DNA from: Syntrophomonadaceae bacterium
Lineage (GTDB): Bacteria; Bacillota; Syntrophomonadia; Syntrophomonadales; Syntrophothermaceae
Assembly (NCBI GenBank): GCA_012799365.1
Contig: JAAZLJ010000089.1
Span: 1 to 51,768 of the forward strand
DNA: 51,768 nucleotides
Reading direction: 5' to 3'
Position numbers and translations under genes: made by a program. The notes under the pieces were generated by a model that worked only from the letters and a program-made list of their open reading frames with translations, did no database searches and was not told where the DNA came from. This document shows positions 1 through 8,563 of the stretch, in pieces (the first letter of the stretch is position 1; every line of letters starts with the position of its first letter).

Positions 1-364
1 CCGTAGCGTAGTAATACATGATATTCCCCTGCTTATCACAGACCCGATCCAGCAGTATTTCGACCGGAATCCGGGAACCGTCCTTGTGCAGGCATTCTTG
101 TTCGTACCGCTGGCGCTGGCCGGTACGTGATAGTTCAGTTATTGCCTGCATTACGCGTGATGTTTCTTCCGGTGGGGTCAGGTGTAGAGGTAGAGTTATA
201 TCGCGTAGTTTTGCGTAACTATAACCGGTTAATTGGGCAAAAGCCTGGTTGCAGGTCATTATCTTTCCGTCAGGATAAATGGCGCAAAAAGGCTGTGAAG
301 AATGATAGGCATGGAGCTGCAGCACGTCCAGGCGAAATTGTTTGTGGTTTGAGTTGTTCAACAC
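1..364 (-). CDS. PAS-domain protein, C-terminus beyond the window edge
   Basis: Partial gene, read leftward off the window. The GTG start at 364 follows AAGGAGG at 377-383. About 121 residues are visible and form one PAS fold: an N-terminal stretch, then CNQAFAQLTGYS (typical PAS helix), and near the edge HKDGSRIPVEILLDRVCD, the classic PAS beta-strand pattern. The output domain is not visible; a histidine kinase, diguanylate cyclase or another signalling module are all possible. It lies 46 bases after the second cheX in the same direction, so it is probably the next gene of the chemosensory operon. Confident for PAS, ignorant of overall function. Confidence 0.8.
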   Translation of the reverse strand, partial: MLNNSNHKQFRLDVLQLHAYHSSQPFCAIYPDGKIMTCNQAFAQLTGYSYAKLRDITLPLHLTPPEETSRVMQAITELSRTGQRQRYEQECLHKDGSRIPVEILLDRVCDKQGNIMYYYAT

Positions 365-410
365 GATTTGGCGGTACCTCCTTCATGAAGGTTTTCTAGC
401 AGTTATGTCA

Positions 411-872
411 TTATGACTCCAGGGCGATGTTGATCACTAACTTTCCTTCTTGACCGGTAAATTCAATAACCAGGGTTTCTATCTGGCTGACCAGTGCCAA
501 TAGATTCTTTCCGCTGATTAATGTAGGTGGGGTAATATTGATCTGGGTCCCGTGTTCAGCCAGATTAGTGGCGCTATTGCCAGCTACCATATTGGTTAAC
601 TCGCAGAGGGCACTCCTGGCCATCATATCGAATTGTTCCACTGGCAGGCCTCCCATCATAGTGGAAGCAATAGACCGGGCCGTGAGCTCGGACATGGATA
701 GGACCACATTCCCCCTGGTTTCACCGGTAAGACCAATGATGATATTTACTTCCTGCTCTATGCGCAGAGTATCCTGCCGATCCAAACTGCTTCTTTGCCA
801 GGTTTTCATGCCCAGCAAGCTGCATACGTTTAGAAAACCGCTGATAAAGGGATTGATGTACTTGATATCCAT
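411..872 (-). CDS. cheX: CheX-type CheY-P phosphatase (second copy)
   Basis: 153-residue protein of the CheC/CheX/FliY family, which dephosphorylates CheY-P in the cytoplasm. The start MDIKYINPFISGF is typical of CheX, and the helix ELTNMVAGN carries the ExxN catalytic pair at about E91 and N94. It has only one such helix, as in CheX rather than CheC. The ATG at 872 follows a weak GGGGAAT site and sits 5 bases after the first cheX. The two copies are clearly divergent in sequence, so they may act on different CheY proteins of the cluster. Confidence 0.85.
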   Translation of the reverse strand: MDIKYINPFISGFLNVCSLLGMKTWQRSSLDRQDTLRIEQEVNIIIGLTGETRGNVVLSMSELTARSIASTMMGGLPVEQFDMMARSALCELTNMVAGNSATNLAEHGTQINITPPTLISGKNLLALVSQIETLVIEFTGQEGKLVINIALES

Positions 873-877
873 AATAT

Positions 878-1363
878 CTATTCCCCGCTTTCTTCCACGG
901 CTGCATTAATCTTAACCGGTCCCGCTTCGGTTTGTATAACGATGGAACTGGAATTAAGGTGTATGTTGAACATACTCAATCCTTCTCCAGTGAAAACACT
1001 GGGCGGGGTCAGACGTATGTTCATACCGGGTTGGCTGTTGTTGATATAGGTAATGGCCTGACCGCTGATGATATTAGCCAGTTCGGCTCCACAGAGAAGG
1101 ACTTCTTCTTCCTTTTCTGACTGATATTCTTCGCCGGTAAATCCCCGGGCCAGGGCCACGGCTGTTGTGGGGGACATATCCAGAAGGAATCGTCCTCGCC
1201 AACCGCCGGTAAAACCGACTATGGCCGTGAATCCATAGGATTTAAACAGGTCACCTTCAACTTCGGGTTCACCCCGGGTAACGGTCAGACCCAGCATATC
1301 CGTCAGCACGATTGCGGTTCCCTTGATAAATGGTGCAATATATACGGTGCTCAGAAAAACCAC
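878..1363 (-). CDS. cheX: CheX-type CheY-P phosphatase (first copy)
   Basis: 161-residue CheX family protein. The motif ELANIISGQ supplies the phosphatase ExxN pair at about E94 and N97, and the glycine-rich beta segment IVGFTGGWRGRF matches the family fold. It directly follows the CheY-like gene, whose stop is 1 base away, so co-translation with its likely substrate is expected. Start choice is uncertain: GTG at 1363 has little upstream SD, whereas GAGG upstream of a CTG at 1354 is better spaced. The product differs by only three residues. Confidence 0.85.
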   Translation of the reverse strand: MVFLSTVYIAPFIKGTAIVLTDMLGLTVTRGEPEVEGDLFKSYGFTAIVGFTGGWRGRFLLDMSPTTAVALARGFTGEEYQSEKEEEVLLCGAELANIISGQAITYINNSQPGMNIRLTPPSVFTGEGLSMFNIHLNSSSIVIQTEAGPVKINAAVEESGE

Positions 1364-1364
1364 C

Positions 1365-1754
1365 TCACTTCTCTAATGCTTCCAGAATCTTCTGTACCAT
1401 CTGTTGGGGCTTAAAAGGCTTGCTGCAAAAATGTTTTATACCATAGGTGGCGGCTTCGGCTATGATATCGTTATCACTCATGGCACTTAACATAAGAATT
1501 TTTTGATTGGCGTCGAGTTTTTTAATAACGGAAGCAGCCTGCAGGCCATCCATAATGGGCATGGTAACATCCATGGTGATTATGTCTGGCTTCAGACGGG
1601 GGTATAGTTCTACGGCTTCTTTACCATTTCCTGCTTCGCCTACCACTGTAAATCCTTCCGGCTGTAAAGCTTTTTTGATCAGCTTTCGAGTTACCGGGGA
1701 GTCGTCTACTGCCATCACTCTGATCGGGGTTCCGTTTGATTTTAAGCCTTTCAT
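1365..1754 (-). CDS. cheY: single-domain response regulator (CheY-like)
   Basis: 129-residue stand-alone receiver domain. The acidic pair is in VMAVDDSP (D17, D18), the phosphoacceptor is about D62 in IITMDVTMP, and the conserved Lys is in CSKPFKP. No output domain, so it should act by protein contact as CheY does. GAGGAGG is well placed 8 bases before the ATG at 1754. It is preceded by a repeat that separates it from cheB and followed at once by two CheX phosphatases, which fits a CheY/CheX shut-off pair. Likely phosphodonor: the CheA of this locus (inference). Confidence 0.9.
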   Translation of the reverse strand: MKGLKSNGTPIRVMAVDDSPVTRKLIKKALQPEGFTVVGEAGNGKEAVELYPRLKPDIITMDVTMPIMDGLQAASVIKKLDANQKILMLSAMSDNDIIAEAATYGIKHFCSKPFKPQQMVQKILEALEK

Positions 1755-1789
1755 ATCATTAACCTCCTCGCTTAAAACTGACCATGAAA

Positions 1790-1942
1790 CTAGACGCAGA
1801 TAACGCAGATATTTATGAATACGCTGAAACTGTAAAAAACAACTCTTGCCCGGATACCCGGAGTGTGATAACCTGCTCGCTCCGTAAATATACTATTTTC
1901 ACGCTCGTGGTGGTTGTCGGCCTGAACCGACATGGACGTTTG
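1790..1942. repeat. dispersed intergenic repeat, copy inside the chemosensory operon
   Basis: The gap between cheB and cheY holds a copy of the window-wide repeat: GACGCAGATAACGCAGAT near 1793, then GAGTGTGATAACCTGCTCGCTCCG near 1860-1885, then a GTCGGCC...GGCCGAC-like piece ending against the cheB stop codon. No convincing gene is seen here. The same pieces recur near 12,175, 21,100, 43,060 and 48,000. Confidence 0.65.
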
Positions 1943-3001
1943 CTATCGATTTACGGCGCGTATGATCTCGCGTGGTATGTCCCAGATGGGAGCGATTACA
2001 TCTGCCCCTCCCTGTTTGATGGCTTCTCCCGGCATGCCGAAGACGATAGCACTTTCCTCGGATTCGGCGATGGTGGTGCCTCCGGCCTGGCGGATCTTGA
2101 CCATGGAGTCTGCGCCATCTTTTCCCATCCCGGTCATCAGGACTCCGATGGTATATTTCCCATACGCTTTTAATACCGAGTCCATCATTATGCTCACCGA
2201 GGGGATGAACAGGTGGTCGGGTTGGGAGGGAAGCCTGACCACCACCTCCCCGATTGAATTCTTGAACAGGTTAAGATGGCGTCCTCCGCGCCCCACATAC
2301 ACGGTTCCTGGTTCGACTTTCATTCCTGCTTCTACCTCTACTACCTGCAGGTCGCAGGCCTTCTGCAGGCGTTGAACATAGCTGGAGGTGAAGTTAGGGG
2401 GCATATGCTGCACCAGAAAGAAGGCGGCGTTGATATCCCCGGGAATCCGGGGTAAAACCTCGTAGATGACCTTGGGACCACCGGTAGAGATGCCCATGGC
2501 CACTGCTTTTATTTGTCCTTTATACACTGACCGGGTACTGGTACTGGGAGCTGAAGCCGCGGGGTAGCCCGCCCGGGCCAGTCGTTCAGTTACGTTGCCT
2601 CGTTTTTTTAGCAAAGCGGCGGTTTTAACCTTGTAAACCAGTTCATCGGCTACTTCCATCAGGTTGCTGGAGACGGTTCCACCTGGTTTGGCCACATAAT
2701 CAAAGGCCCCCAGTTCCAGAGCCTCAAAAGTGGTCAGAGCTCCCTCCTGGGTAAGGGAAGAAACCATAACTACCGGGCAGATCTTTTCCATAACTATATA
2801 CTGCAGGGCGGTAATACCGTCCTGTCTGGGCATGTTGACATCCATAGTTACCACGTCAGGCTGGAATTCGCGAGCCTTGATTACCGCGTCTTCGCCATCT
2901 CGGGCGGCACTCACTACTTCGATATCAACATCGGCTTCCAGAATCTGCCTCAGCATTTTCCGCATCAAGGCGGAATCGTCAGCGATCAGCACCCTAATCA
3001 C
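1943..3001 (-). CDS. cheB: chemotaxis protein-glutamate methylesterase CheB
   Basis: 352 residues: N-terminal receiver domain (phosphoacceptor about D54 in VVTMDVNMP), linker, then CheB methylesterase domain. The catalytic triad is visible as S172 in GISTGGP, H199 in VQHMPPNF and D295 in MTGMGKDGA. It removes methyl groups from glutamates of the MCP, opposing CheR, and may also deamidate glutamines. GTG start at 3001 with GGAG 8 bases upstream; it overlaps the triple cheW stop region by spacing of 1 base. Full family length, no oddities. Confidence 0.96.
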   Translation of the reverse strand: MIRVLIADDSALMRKMLRQILEADVDIEVVSAARDGEDAVIKAREFQPDVVTMDVNMPRQDGITALQYIVMEKICPVVMVSSLTQEGALTTFEALELGAFDYVAKPGGTVSSNLMEVADELVYKVKTAALLKKRGNVTERLARAGYPAASAPSTSTRSVYKGQIKAVAMGISTGGPKVIYEVLPRIPGDINAAFFLVQHMPPNFTSSYVQRLQKACDLQVVEVEAGMKVEPGTVYVGRGGRHLNLFKNSIGEVVVRLPSQPDHLFIPSVSIMMDSVLKAYGKYTIGVLMTGMGKDGADSMVKIRQAGGTTIAESEESAIVFGMPGEAIKQGGADVIAPIWDIPREIIRAVNR

Positions 3002-3002
3002 A

Positions 3003-4550
3003 TTACTCGCTCCTACCTTGTTTTTTTAGTTTGGCCGGCTTTTTTTTGCTTTTTTTAGCCGGTTCCGGTTTGTCCATATCTATTAATTTCTTCCACTCTT
3101 TTTCGATGAGGATGTTTTCCAGATTCAGCATCAGGATCATCCGCTCGGGCAGGTTGGCTATGCCTTCCATGAATCGGGCTATCTGGTCATCCTGCAGAAC
3201 CTCTGGTGCTGTCTCCAGCTGGTTCTGGGAAACGCGCAAGACTTCCAGCACTTCATCAACGATAATGCCGATCTTCTTGTTATGGATTTCGCTGACGATG
3301 ATACGCGTAAATTCAGTGTATTCCTGAGCTTCCATTTCGAAGCGTTGGCGCAGGTCTATGACCGGAATCACATCACCGCGCAGGTTGACTACACCTTCGA
3401 CAAATCTGGGGGCCCGGGGCACCCTGGTTATTCGGGACAGGCGGTTGATTTCCTGTACCTGAGTTATACGCACCCCGTACTGTTCATCTGCCAGTTTGAA
3501 GACCACCATCTGTTCTTCGTCAGCGGTATCGACCTGATCTACCTCTTCCTCAACAGCCGCTGATTCGGTAGTTTCCAATTGTTCTATATTTACCATCTCG
3601 TCTCCGGTCATGATGCTGCTGGCTTCCAGCAGCATTATGATGCGTTCTCCCTCATCGAGACGCACGATGCCCTGCAGCTGTTGGCGGGCCTGACCGACGA
3701 TGGTCTGGGGGGGTGGGAATATGGTGTCCCGGGCTACCCTGGTTACTTCATGTACCTTATCTACCACCATGCCCAACTGGATATTACCGATATCGATTAC
3801 GACTACCCGGGTATGGTCATTGACTTCGTCACTGCCCATATCCAGTTTTATGCGCATATCGATAACCGGCAAAAGCCGATCTCGCAGGGAGATAACCCCT
3901 TTGATATAATCCGGGACATTGGGAACCTTGACGATTTCCGGGAAACGAATAATTTCCCGTACACTTTCAATTTCCAGTGCAAATTCTTCGTCCCCCAGCA
4001 AGAAAGAAACCAGCTGTACCTCTTCCAGAATTTTCTCCTCGGTCTGTTCCAGGGTTTTACCGGTGGTGGTTACGGCAGTCTCCACTTCATTGGATTTATC
4101 AATACTGCACAGCTGTGATACGTCCAGAATCATAACTACCTTTGAGCCCTCGTTAACCTTGACCATTCCAGCGATGGTGTTGGTATCCGATTCGGCTACC
4201 ATGGCCGGAGCCGGTTCTATATTTTCGTTTTCCACCCGCAGCACTTCAGAAACGGCATCAACACTGAGGCCTATCGTTTTTCCGTTGATATCTACCACTA
4301 TCACCCGGCTGGCCACATCACGTTCTATGGCCGGCATTCCGAATTTGGTACGGGTGTTGATAACCGGCAGAATAGTACCCCGCAGGTTGGTAACCCCTTC
4401 GACATATGCGGGTGCCTGGGGGATGGTGGTGATGGACGGTATACGAATGATTTCCTGGACATTCATAATATTGATACCGAAGTTTTCCTGATCCAACCGA
4501 AAGGTAACCAACTGCATCTCGTCTGAGGACAGCAAATTCTCGGCGCTCAT
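3003..4550 (-). CDS. cheW: three-domain CheW coupling protein
   Basis: About 515 residues made of three consecutive CheW domains (roughly 10-150, 175-315 and 345-490). Each starts with a QLVTFRL / QLVSFLLGDEEF / QMVVFKLADEQYG strand and contains the repeated RxxIIRxPxIxxxPxAPxxVEGVxNLRG block, seen as VTNLRGTILPV, VISLRDRLLPV and VVNLRGDVIPV. CheW couples MCP receptors to CheA; normal CheW has one domain (about 150-170 residues). The chosen ATG at 4550 has AGGAGGGATACA just upstream; an in-frame codon at 4586 lacks such a site. The Lys-rich tail (KKSKKKPAKLKK) is unusual. No separate single-domain CheW is seen. Confidence 0.93.
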   Translation of the reverse strand: MSAENLLSSDEMQLVTFRLDQENFGINIMNVQEIIRIPSITTIPQAPAYVEGVTNLRGTILPVINTRTKFGMPAIERDVASRVIVVDINGKTIGLSVDAVSEVLRVENENIEPAPAMVAESDTNTIAGMVKVNEGSKVVMILDVSQLCSIDKSNEVETAVTTTGKTLEQTEEKILEEVQLVSFLLGDEEFALEIESVREIIRFPEIVKVPNVPDYIKGVISLRDRLLPVIDMRIKLDMGSDEVNDHTRVVVIDIGNIQLGMVVDKVHEVTRVARDTIFPPPQTIVGQARQQLQGIVRLDEGERIIMLLEASSIMTGDEMVNIEQLETTESAAVEEEVDQVDTADEEQMVVFKLADEQYGVRITQVQEINRLSRITRVPRAPRFVEGVVNLRGDVIPVIDLRQRFEMEAQEYTEFTRIIVSEIHNKKIGIIVDEVLEVLRVSQNQLETAPEVLQDDQIARFMEGIANLPERMILMLNLENILIEKEWKKLIDMDKPEPAKKSKKKPAKLKKQGRSE

Positions 4551-4701
4551 TGTATCCCTCCTAGCATTATTAACAGATATGTCCATCGAGAGACCGAACG
4601 GCTCGATATATTGATAGTTTCTGGCACTGGAAACCGTCGGCCTTCTCCCCGGACTGTCAAACTATTAGTATACATAACGATGGCCAATAATCACTGGTTT
4701 A
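4551..4701. other. intergenic gap, no gene seen
   Basis: Apart from the RBS of the triple cheW, nothing recognisable is seen: no clear hairpin with a T tract, no good promoter pair and no repeat copy. Confidence 0.5.
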
Positions 4702-6658
4702 CTAACCGAGCTGCATCTCGTCAGCTATGGAGGCGATCTCTTCGATGGAGTTGGCCAGTTCGTTAACAGCTTTGGCCTGTTCCTGGCCGATACGGACCGC
4801 TTCCTGCAGGGTGGTAGCGGAACCGAGAAGCTGATTTACTTCTTCACAATCGTTAACCCCTTGTTCAGCGGCAGCTTGAGCTTCCTGGAGCCGTTCCGGC
4901 AGTGCTGCTCTTACTTGCTCCATATCCTGCAGCAGGTCAGTGACTGCCTGGTTTCTCTCGGCGGTTCCGTGCATAATTTCATCGGCCTGGCGTGAGGCGG
5001 CTTCCGACAGGGAGATCTCGGTTACCACCCGGGCCATCTGCAGCTGAATATCGTGTACCAGGTCTTTGATTTTATCTGCATTTTCAGCCGATTCGTTGGC
5101 CAGGTTCCGGATATCGCCGGCCACGACCGAGAATCCCCGCCCGTGTTCGCCTGCGGTGGCCGCCTCCACGAAACCATTTACCGCCAGCATATTGGTCTGC
5201 ACCGAGACGATTTCGATGGTATCCACAATCTTTTCAATGCGACGGATCCTCTCCTGCAGTGATTCCACGGCAGCGTTGGTGGCGTCATATGAAGACATGC
5301 GATCCTGGACGTTTTTCCAGACCTTGGCAGCGATATTGCGGCCTTCATCCAGAATCTGTACCAGTTCATCGTAAATTTCACCAGCCGAACCGGCTGCATC
5401 GGTGATTTGTCCCAGAAGCTCCCCGCCTTCGTTAAATAAACCATAAACGTTTTTCCCATCATCAGTCAGGTTCATCAGACCACCCTGCATCTGAGCCAGA
5501 GCGGAGGCGATTTCCGCGGCCGAGGTGCTGACTTCTTCGATATTGGCTGAGAGCTGTTCAGCGGTAGCGGCTACTTCTTCCGCCGATTTGTTGATATTGG
5601 TGGAGGTTTTGAGTTCCTCGGCCATATCGGTCAGCTCCTGGGTAGCCATATTGACTTCGGCCAGAGCTTTGCCCTGTTCTGCCACTGCCTTGGTGGATTC
5701 CTGGGAACCGCTGGCAATCTGGGCGGTACCAGCCGCCATGGCTTCACTGGCAGAAAGTACTTCCCCAGCTTTACCCTGTAGTGCGGCCCCGTCTTCGACT
5801 TCTCCATGTACCATTACGGCATACTGATTGAACAGTTCACCCATCTTTTCAAAGCCGCGATAGGCTGTTTCAGTTTCTCCTCGCATGTTGACGAATTCTT
5901 CTACCACCACGTTGATATCCTTGACCACCTGTTCCACCCCGGAGCGGATCTCCTCTACTACCCCGCGGATGTCGCGGGCACTGCGCTCCGAGATCTCAGC
6001 CAGGTTTCTCACTTCATCGGCTACCACGGCGAAACCGCGGCCGTGTTCCCCGGCCCGGGCTGCTTCAATGGCCGCGTTGAGAGCCAGCAGATTGGTCTGA
6101 TCGGCGATCATGACTACCGCCTGAACGATCTCTCCGATCTGGCGGGATTGTTCTTCCAGTTCGGCGATACGTTTTACCTGATTCCTGGTTTTTCTCGGCC
6201 GCTTCGCTGAGCTGGTCATACATGGCCTGCATGCCGTTCATGGATTCCCGGACTGCACCTATGCCGTTTTCTGCTCGCTCGTTCAGAGTCTGAAAGGTTT
6301 CCTGTAGCTCCACCGCTGAGCGGTCAACCTGCACCGCTCCAGCCCGCAGCTGGTCGGCGTTATTACCGATGCGGTCGGCATTCTGGGCTATTATTTCCAT
6401 TAAACGGGCAAATTCGGTGCCTGCGGCGGCGGTTTCTTCTACCCCGGCCAGCAGCTGTTCCGAGGCGGAGGCGATGCGCTCGGCCATAGCCTGTTGCTTG
6501 GCCAGGGTGCGGGCCCGGGCCTTTTCCTGGGCCAGCTTGCGGGCCTGTTCCCGTTTGCGGGTGATGTCATCATCGGTGTCTGGTTTGACCGTTATGCCGG
6601 TTTTATCCGCCATCGCCATTTCTCCGAAAGATGTTGGTTTTTCCAGTCTTTTTGCCAT
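4702..6658 (-). CDS. soluble methyl-accepting chemotaxis protein, frameshifted in this sequence
   Basis: Two overlapping reading frames form one receptor: residues coded from 6658 to about 6190, then a +1 shift into the frame that ends at 4702. No transmembrane segment is visible, so it is cytoplasmic. After a charged N-terminus and coiled coil comes an MCP signalling hairpin ([20 protein letters not shown], then [16 protein letters not shown]). A second diverged hairpin follows ([20 protein letters not shown], then [16 protein letters not shown]). ATG at 6658 has GGAGG six bases upstream. The shift point is at or near an A5 run (6189-6193); deleting one A would restore [16 protein letters not shown]. 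Sequencing error and real mutation cannot be told apart here. Confidence 0.85.
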
Positions 6659-6688
6659 TTCCATCCTCCTAATCCGGTTCTTTAATTT

Positions 6689-8176
6689 CTATAAAACATT
6701 TAATGATTTGCTTTTTTGATTTTCTATCTGGTTATCGGTGGTGTAGACCATTTCGGTTATCTCCACCTGATTCTGGGTGCCCGTCTCGATGTCCAATGCC
6801 GTTACATTCAGCACTCCATTGCGGTCGATGGTGAAGGTTACGTCGATGTTGGGTTCCCCGGCTTTGCCTTGTTGTATCCCGGCCAGGTGAAATTTACCCA
6901 GGGAGATGCGAGCGTCTTCTTCACCCATTTCGTCTCTCTGCAGTATGTGAATCATCACCTCCTCCTGATCGTCTCTTACCGTGGTAAAAAGTCGTGATTG
7001 TTCCACCGGGTAAGGGGTATCGGCGGGGATGAGGGGGATGAACTCCCCCTCATCGTCCTCGACTCCCAGGGTGTGAGAAGTTACATCATGCAGTTCTACA
7101 TTATTAATCTTACCAGCGAGGACCCCGGCGGTTATGGCTGCTCCCAGGGCTACTACCTCATCCGGGTTGATGTCATGTCTGACTTCTGCCTCTCCAAACA
7201 TTTCCGCTACCAGCTCACGGAAACCGGGCATGCGGGAGGCACCTCCCGCCAGAACTACTATATTTACCCATTGTTCTTCTACCCCGGCTTTCCCCAGGGT
7301 TTGGCGGATGAGTGACTTGATTTCTTGAAACAAATCATCACACAGGTTGGTAAACTGCTCGCGTTGGATGGTCTGATTCAAATGCACCGGCCCCTGGCTG
7401 TTCATGGTGATATAAGGAATAAGTATGGAACATTCGTTGACGGTGGAGAGGTCTATTTTAGCCTTCTCGGCGTTGATCTGTATTTGCTGCAGGGCCACTC
7501 GGTCTTGAGACAGGTCAATCCCGCTGGTTTCCTCGAAGGTCGATAATACGTGCTGCACCAGACGTTCATCAAAATCAAGTCCACCCAGAGCCGTGGAGCC
7601 ACCGGTACACATGACCCGGTATATACCCTCCTGGTATTCCATCAAGGTGATATCGAAGGTTCCGCCGCCGATGTCGAGTACCAGTACCTTTTCCTGATCC
7701 CCGGATTGCATACCGTAAGCCAGGGCAGCTGCGGTAGGTTCGTTCAACAGTTTGAGTATTCTGATACCGGCCAGTTCTCCGGCCAGCAGGGTACTCTGGC
7801 GCTGGTTATCGTTGAAATAAGCGGGTACAGTTACCACCGCCGCCTCGATCTCCTGGCCCAGATACTCCCGGGCATACTGCAGGAGTTTGCGCAAGATAAG
7901 GGCCGAGATCTCAGCAGGGGTATAGTCGTATTCCGAGATGTGGACGCGGTAATCAGAACCCATGCAGCGTTTAATGGAAGATATGGTACGGTCTGATTTC
8001 AGAATCATCTGGGATCGAGCCAGTTCACCCACCAGAACGTCCTGATCATTTTTAAAGTAGACTACCGAAGGAGTCAGCCGGCTTCCGCGTTCATTAATGA
8101 CTATCTCTGGTTTGTTTTCCCGGTTGACAAAGGCTACCAGAGAGTTAGTGGTGCCCAGGTCAATGCCTACGATCAT
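6689..8176 (-). CDS. DnaK-like Hsp70 with shortened C-terminus
   Basis: 495 residues, versus about 610-640 in housekeeping DnaK. The nucleotide-binding domain is complete: GIDLGTTNS at the N-terminus, VTVPAYFNDNQRQST, LDIGGGTFDIT and LAGGASRMPG. A substrate-binding beta domain follows (SHTLGVEDDEGEF to VTALDIETG), but the protein ends soon after, leaving almost no helical lid. No dnaJ or grpE lies nearby. ATG at 8176 follows GGAGGAGG. Its place between the ParA/TPR pair and the MCP suggests a dedicated role in building or remodelling the chemosensory array (inference); a general chaperone is less likely. Confidence 0.9.
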   Translation of the reverse strand: MIVGIDLGTTNSLVAFVNRENKPEIVINERGSRLTPSVVYFKNDQDVLVGELARSQMILKSDRTISSIKRCMGSDYRVHISEYDYTPAEISALILRKLLQYAREYLGQEIEAAVVTVPAYFNDNQRQSTLLAGELAGIRILKLLNEPTAAALAYGMQSGDQEKVLVLDIGGGTFDITLMEYQEGIYRVMCTGGSTALGGLDFDERLVQHVLSTFEETSGIDLSQDRVALQQIQINAEKAKIDLSTVNECSILIPYITMNSQGPVHLNQTIQREQFTNLCDDLFQEIKSLIRQTLGKAGVEEQWVNIVVLAGGASRMPGFRELVAEMFGEAEVRHDINPDEVVALGAAITAGVLAGKINNVELHDVTSHTLGVEDDEGEFIPLIPADTPYPVEQSRLFTTVRDDQEEVMIHILQRDEMGEEDARISLGKFHLAGIQQGKAGEPNIDVTFTIDRNGVLNVTALDIETGTQNQVEITEMVYTTDNQIENQKSKSLNVL

Positions 8177-8194
8177 AGTGCTTTCCTCCTCCAG

Positions 8195-8563
8195 TTAGAT
8201 TAATTCCAGGTTGTCACGGGCAGTGGTGTTTTCTGGGTTTACTTCCAGAGCCCGTTTTAGAAAGCCGCGGGCGGTTTCTGCCATCTCGTATTCAGCTAAA
8301 ATGACGGCGGCATTGTTCAGAGCCCGGGAGGCCAGGGTACGTAGAGACATATCGGGTTCTCCGCTTGGTTCCAGAGCCTCGATTACCCGACGGTACAGGT
8401 GATAAGCTTCAAAAACATTTCCCCCGTCCTCCTCGCGCAGAGCTTGATCGAACCAGGTACGAGCCTGTTCCACAGTTGAGGTCTGCCGTTTTCGGGTTGA
8501 CCCGCCTTCAACCGAGGTGAGCAGGGCATCAAGTCCCATGCCCAGGTTTTTTCTGGTGGTCAT
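8195..8563 (-). CDS. small TPR-like protein with ParB-like N-terminal peptide (putative ParA partner)
   Basis: 122 residues. The N-terminus has LGMGLDALL (residues 7-15), closely resembling the N-terminal peptide of ParB proteins (GLGRGLDALL) that touches and stimulates ParA. The remainder is helical with TPR-like helix pairs (TWFDQALREEDGGNVFEAY; ALNNAAVILAEYEMAETA; FLKRALEVNPENTTARDNLE). There is no ParB DNA-binding domain. Its ATG overlaps the ParA stop (ATGA, 8560-8563), implying translational coupling. Most likely an adaptor linking ParA to the chemosensory array, analogous in logic to PpfA/ParC/ParP-type proteins; this is inference from peptide and context. Confidence 0.7.
   Translation of the reverse strand: MTTRKNLGMGLDALLTSVEGGSTRKRQTSTVEQARTWFDQALREEDGGNVFEAYHLYRRVIEALEPSGEPDMSLRTLASRALNNAAVILAEYEMAETARGFLKRALEVNPENTTARDNLELI

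Noticed and set aside
1932-2375. 147-codon plus-strand frame opposite cheB
   Set aside because: Shadow of cheB; the protein on the minus strand has a full catalytic triad.
3579-4118. 179-codon plus-strand frame opposite the triple CheW
   Set aside because: Lies fully inside a well-supported gene on the other strand; no RBS and an unlikely composition.
6186-6200. Programmed -1 frameshift at G-AAA-AAC in the MCP gene
   Set aside because: Joining the two frames needs a +1 (or -2) shift, not -1, so the slippery heptamer does not explain it.
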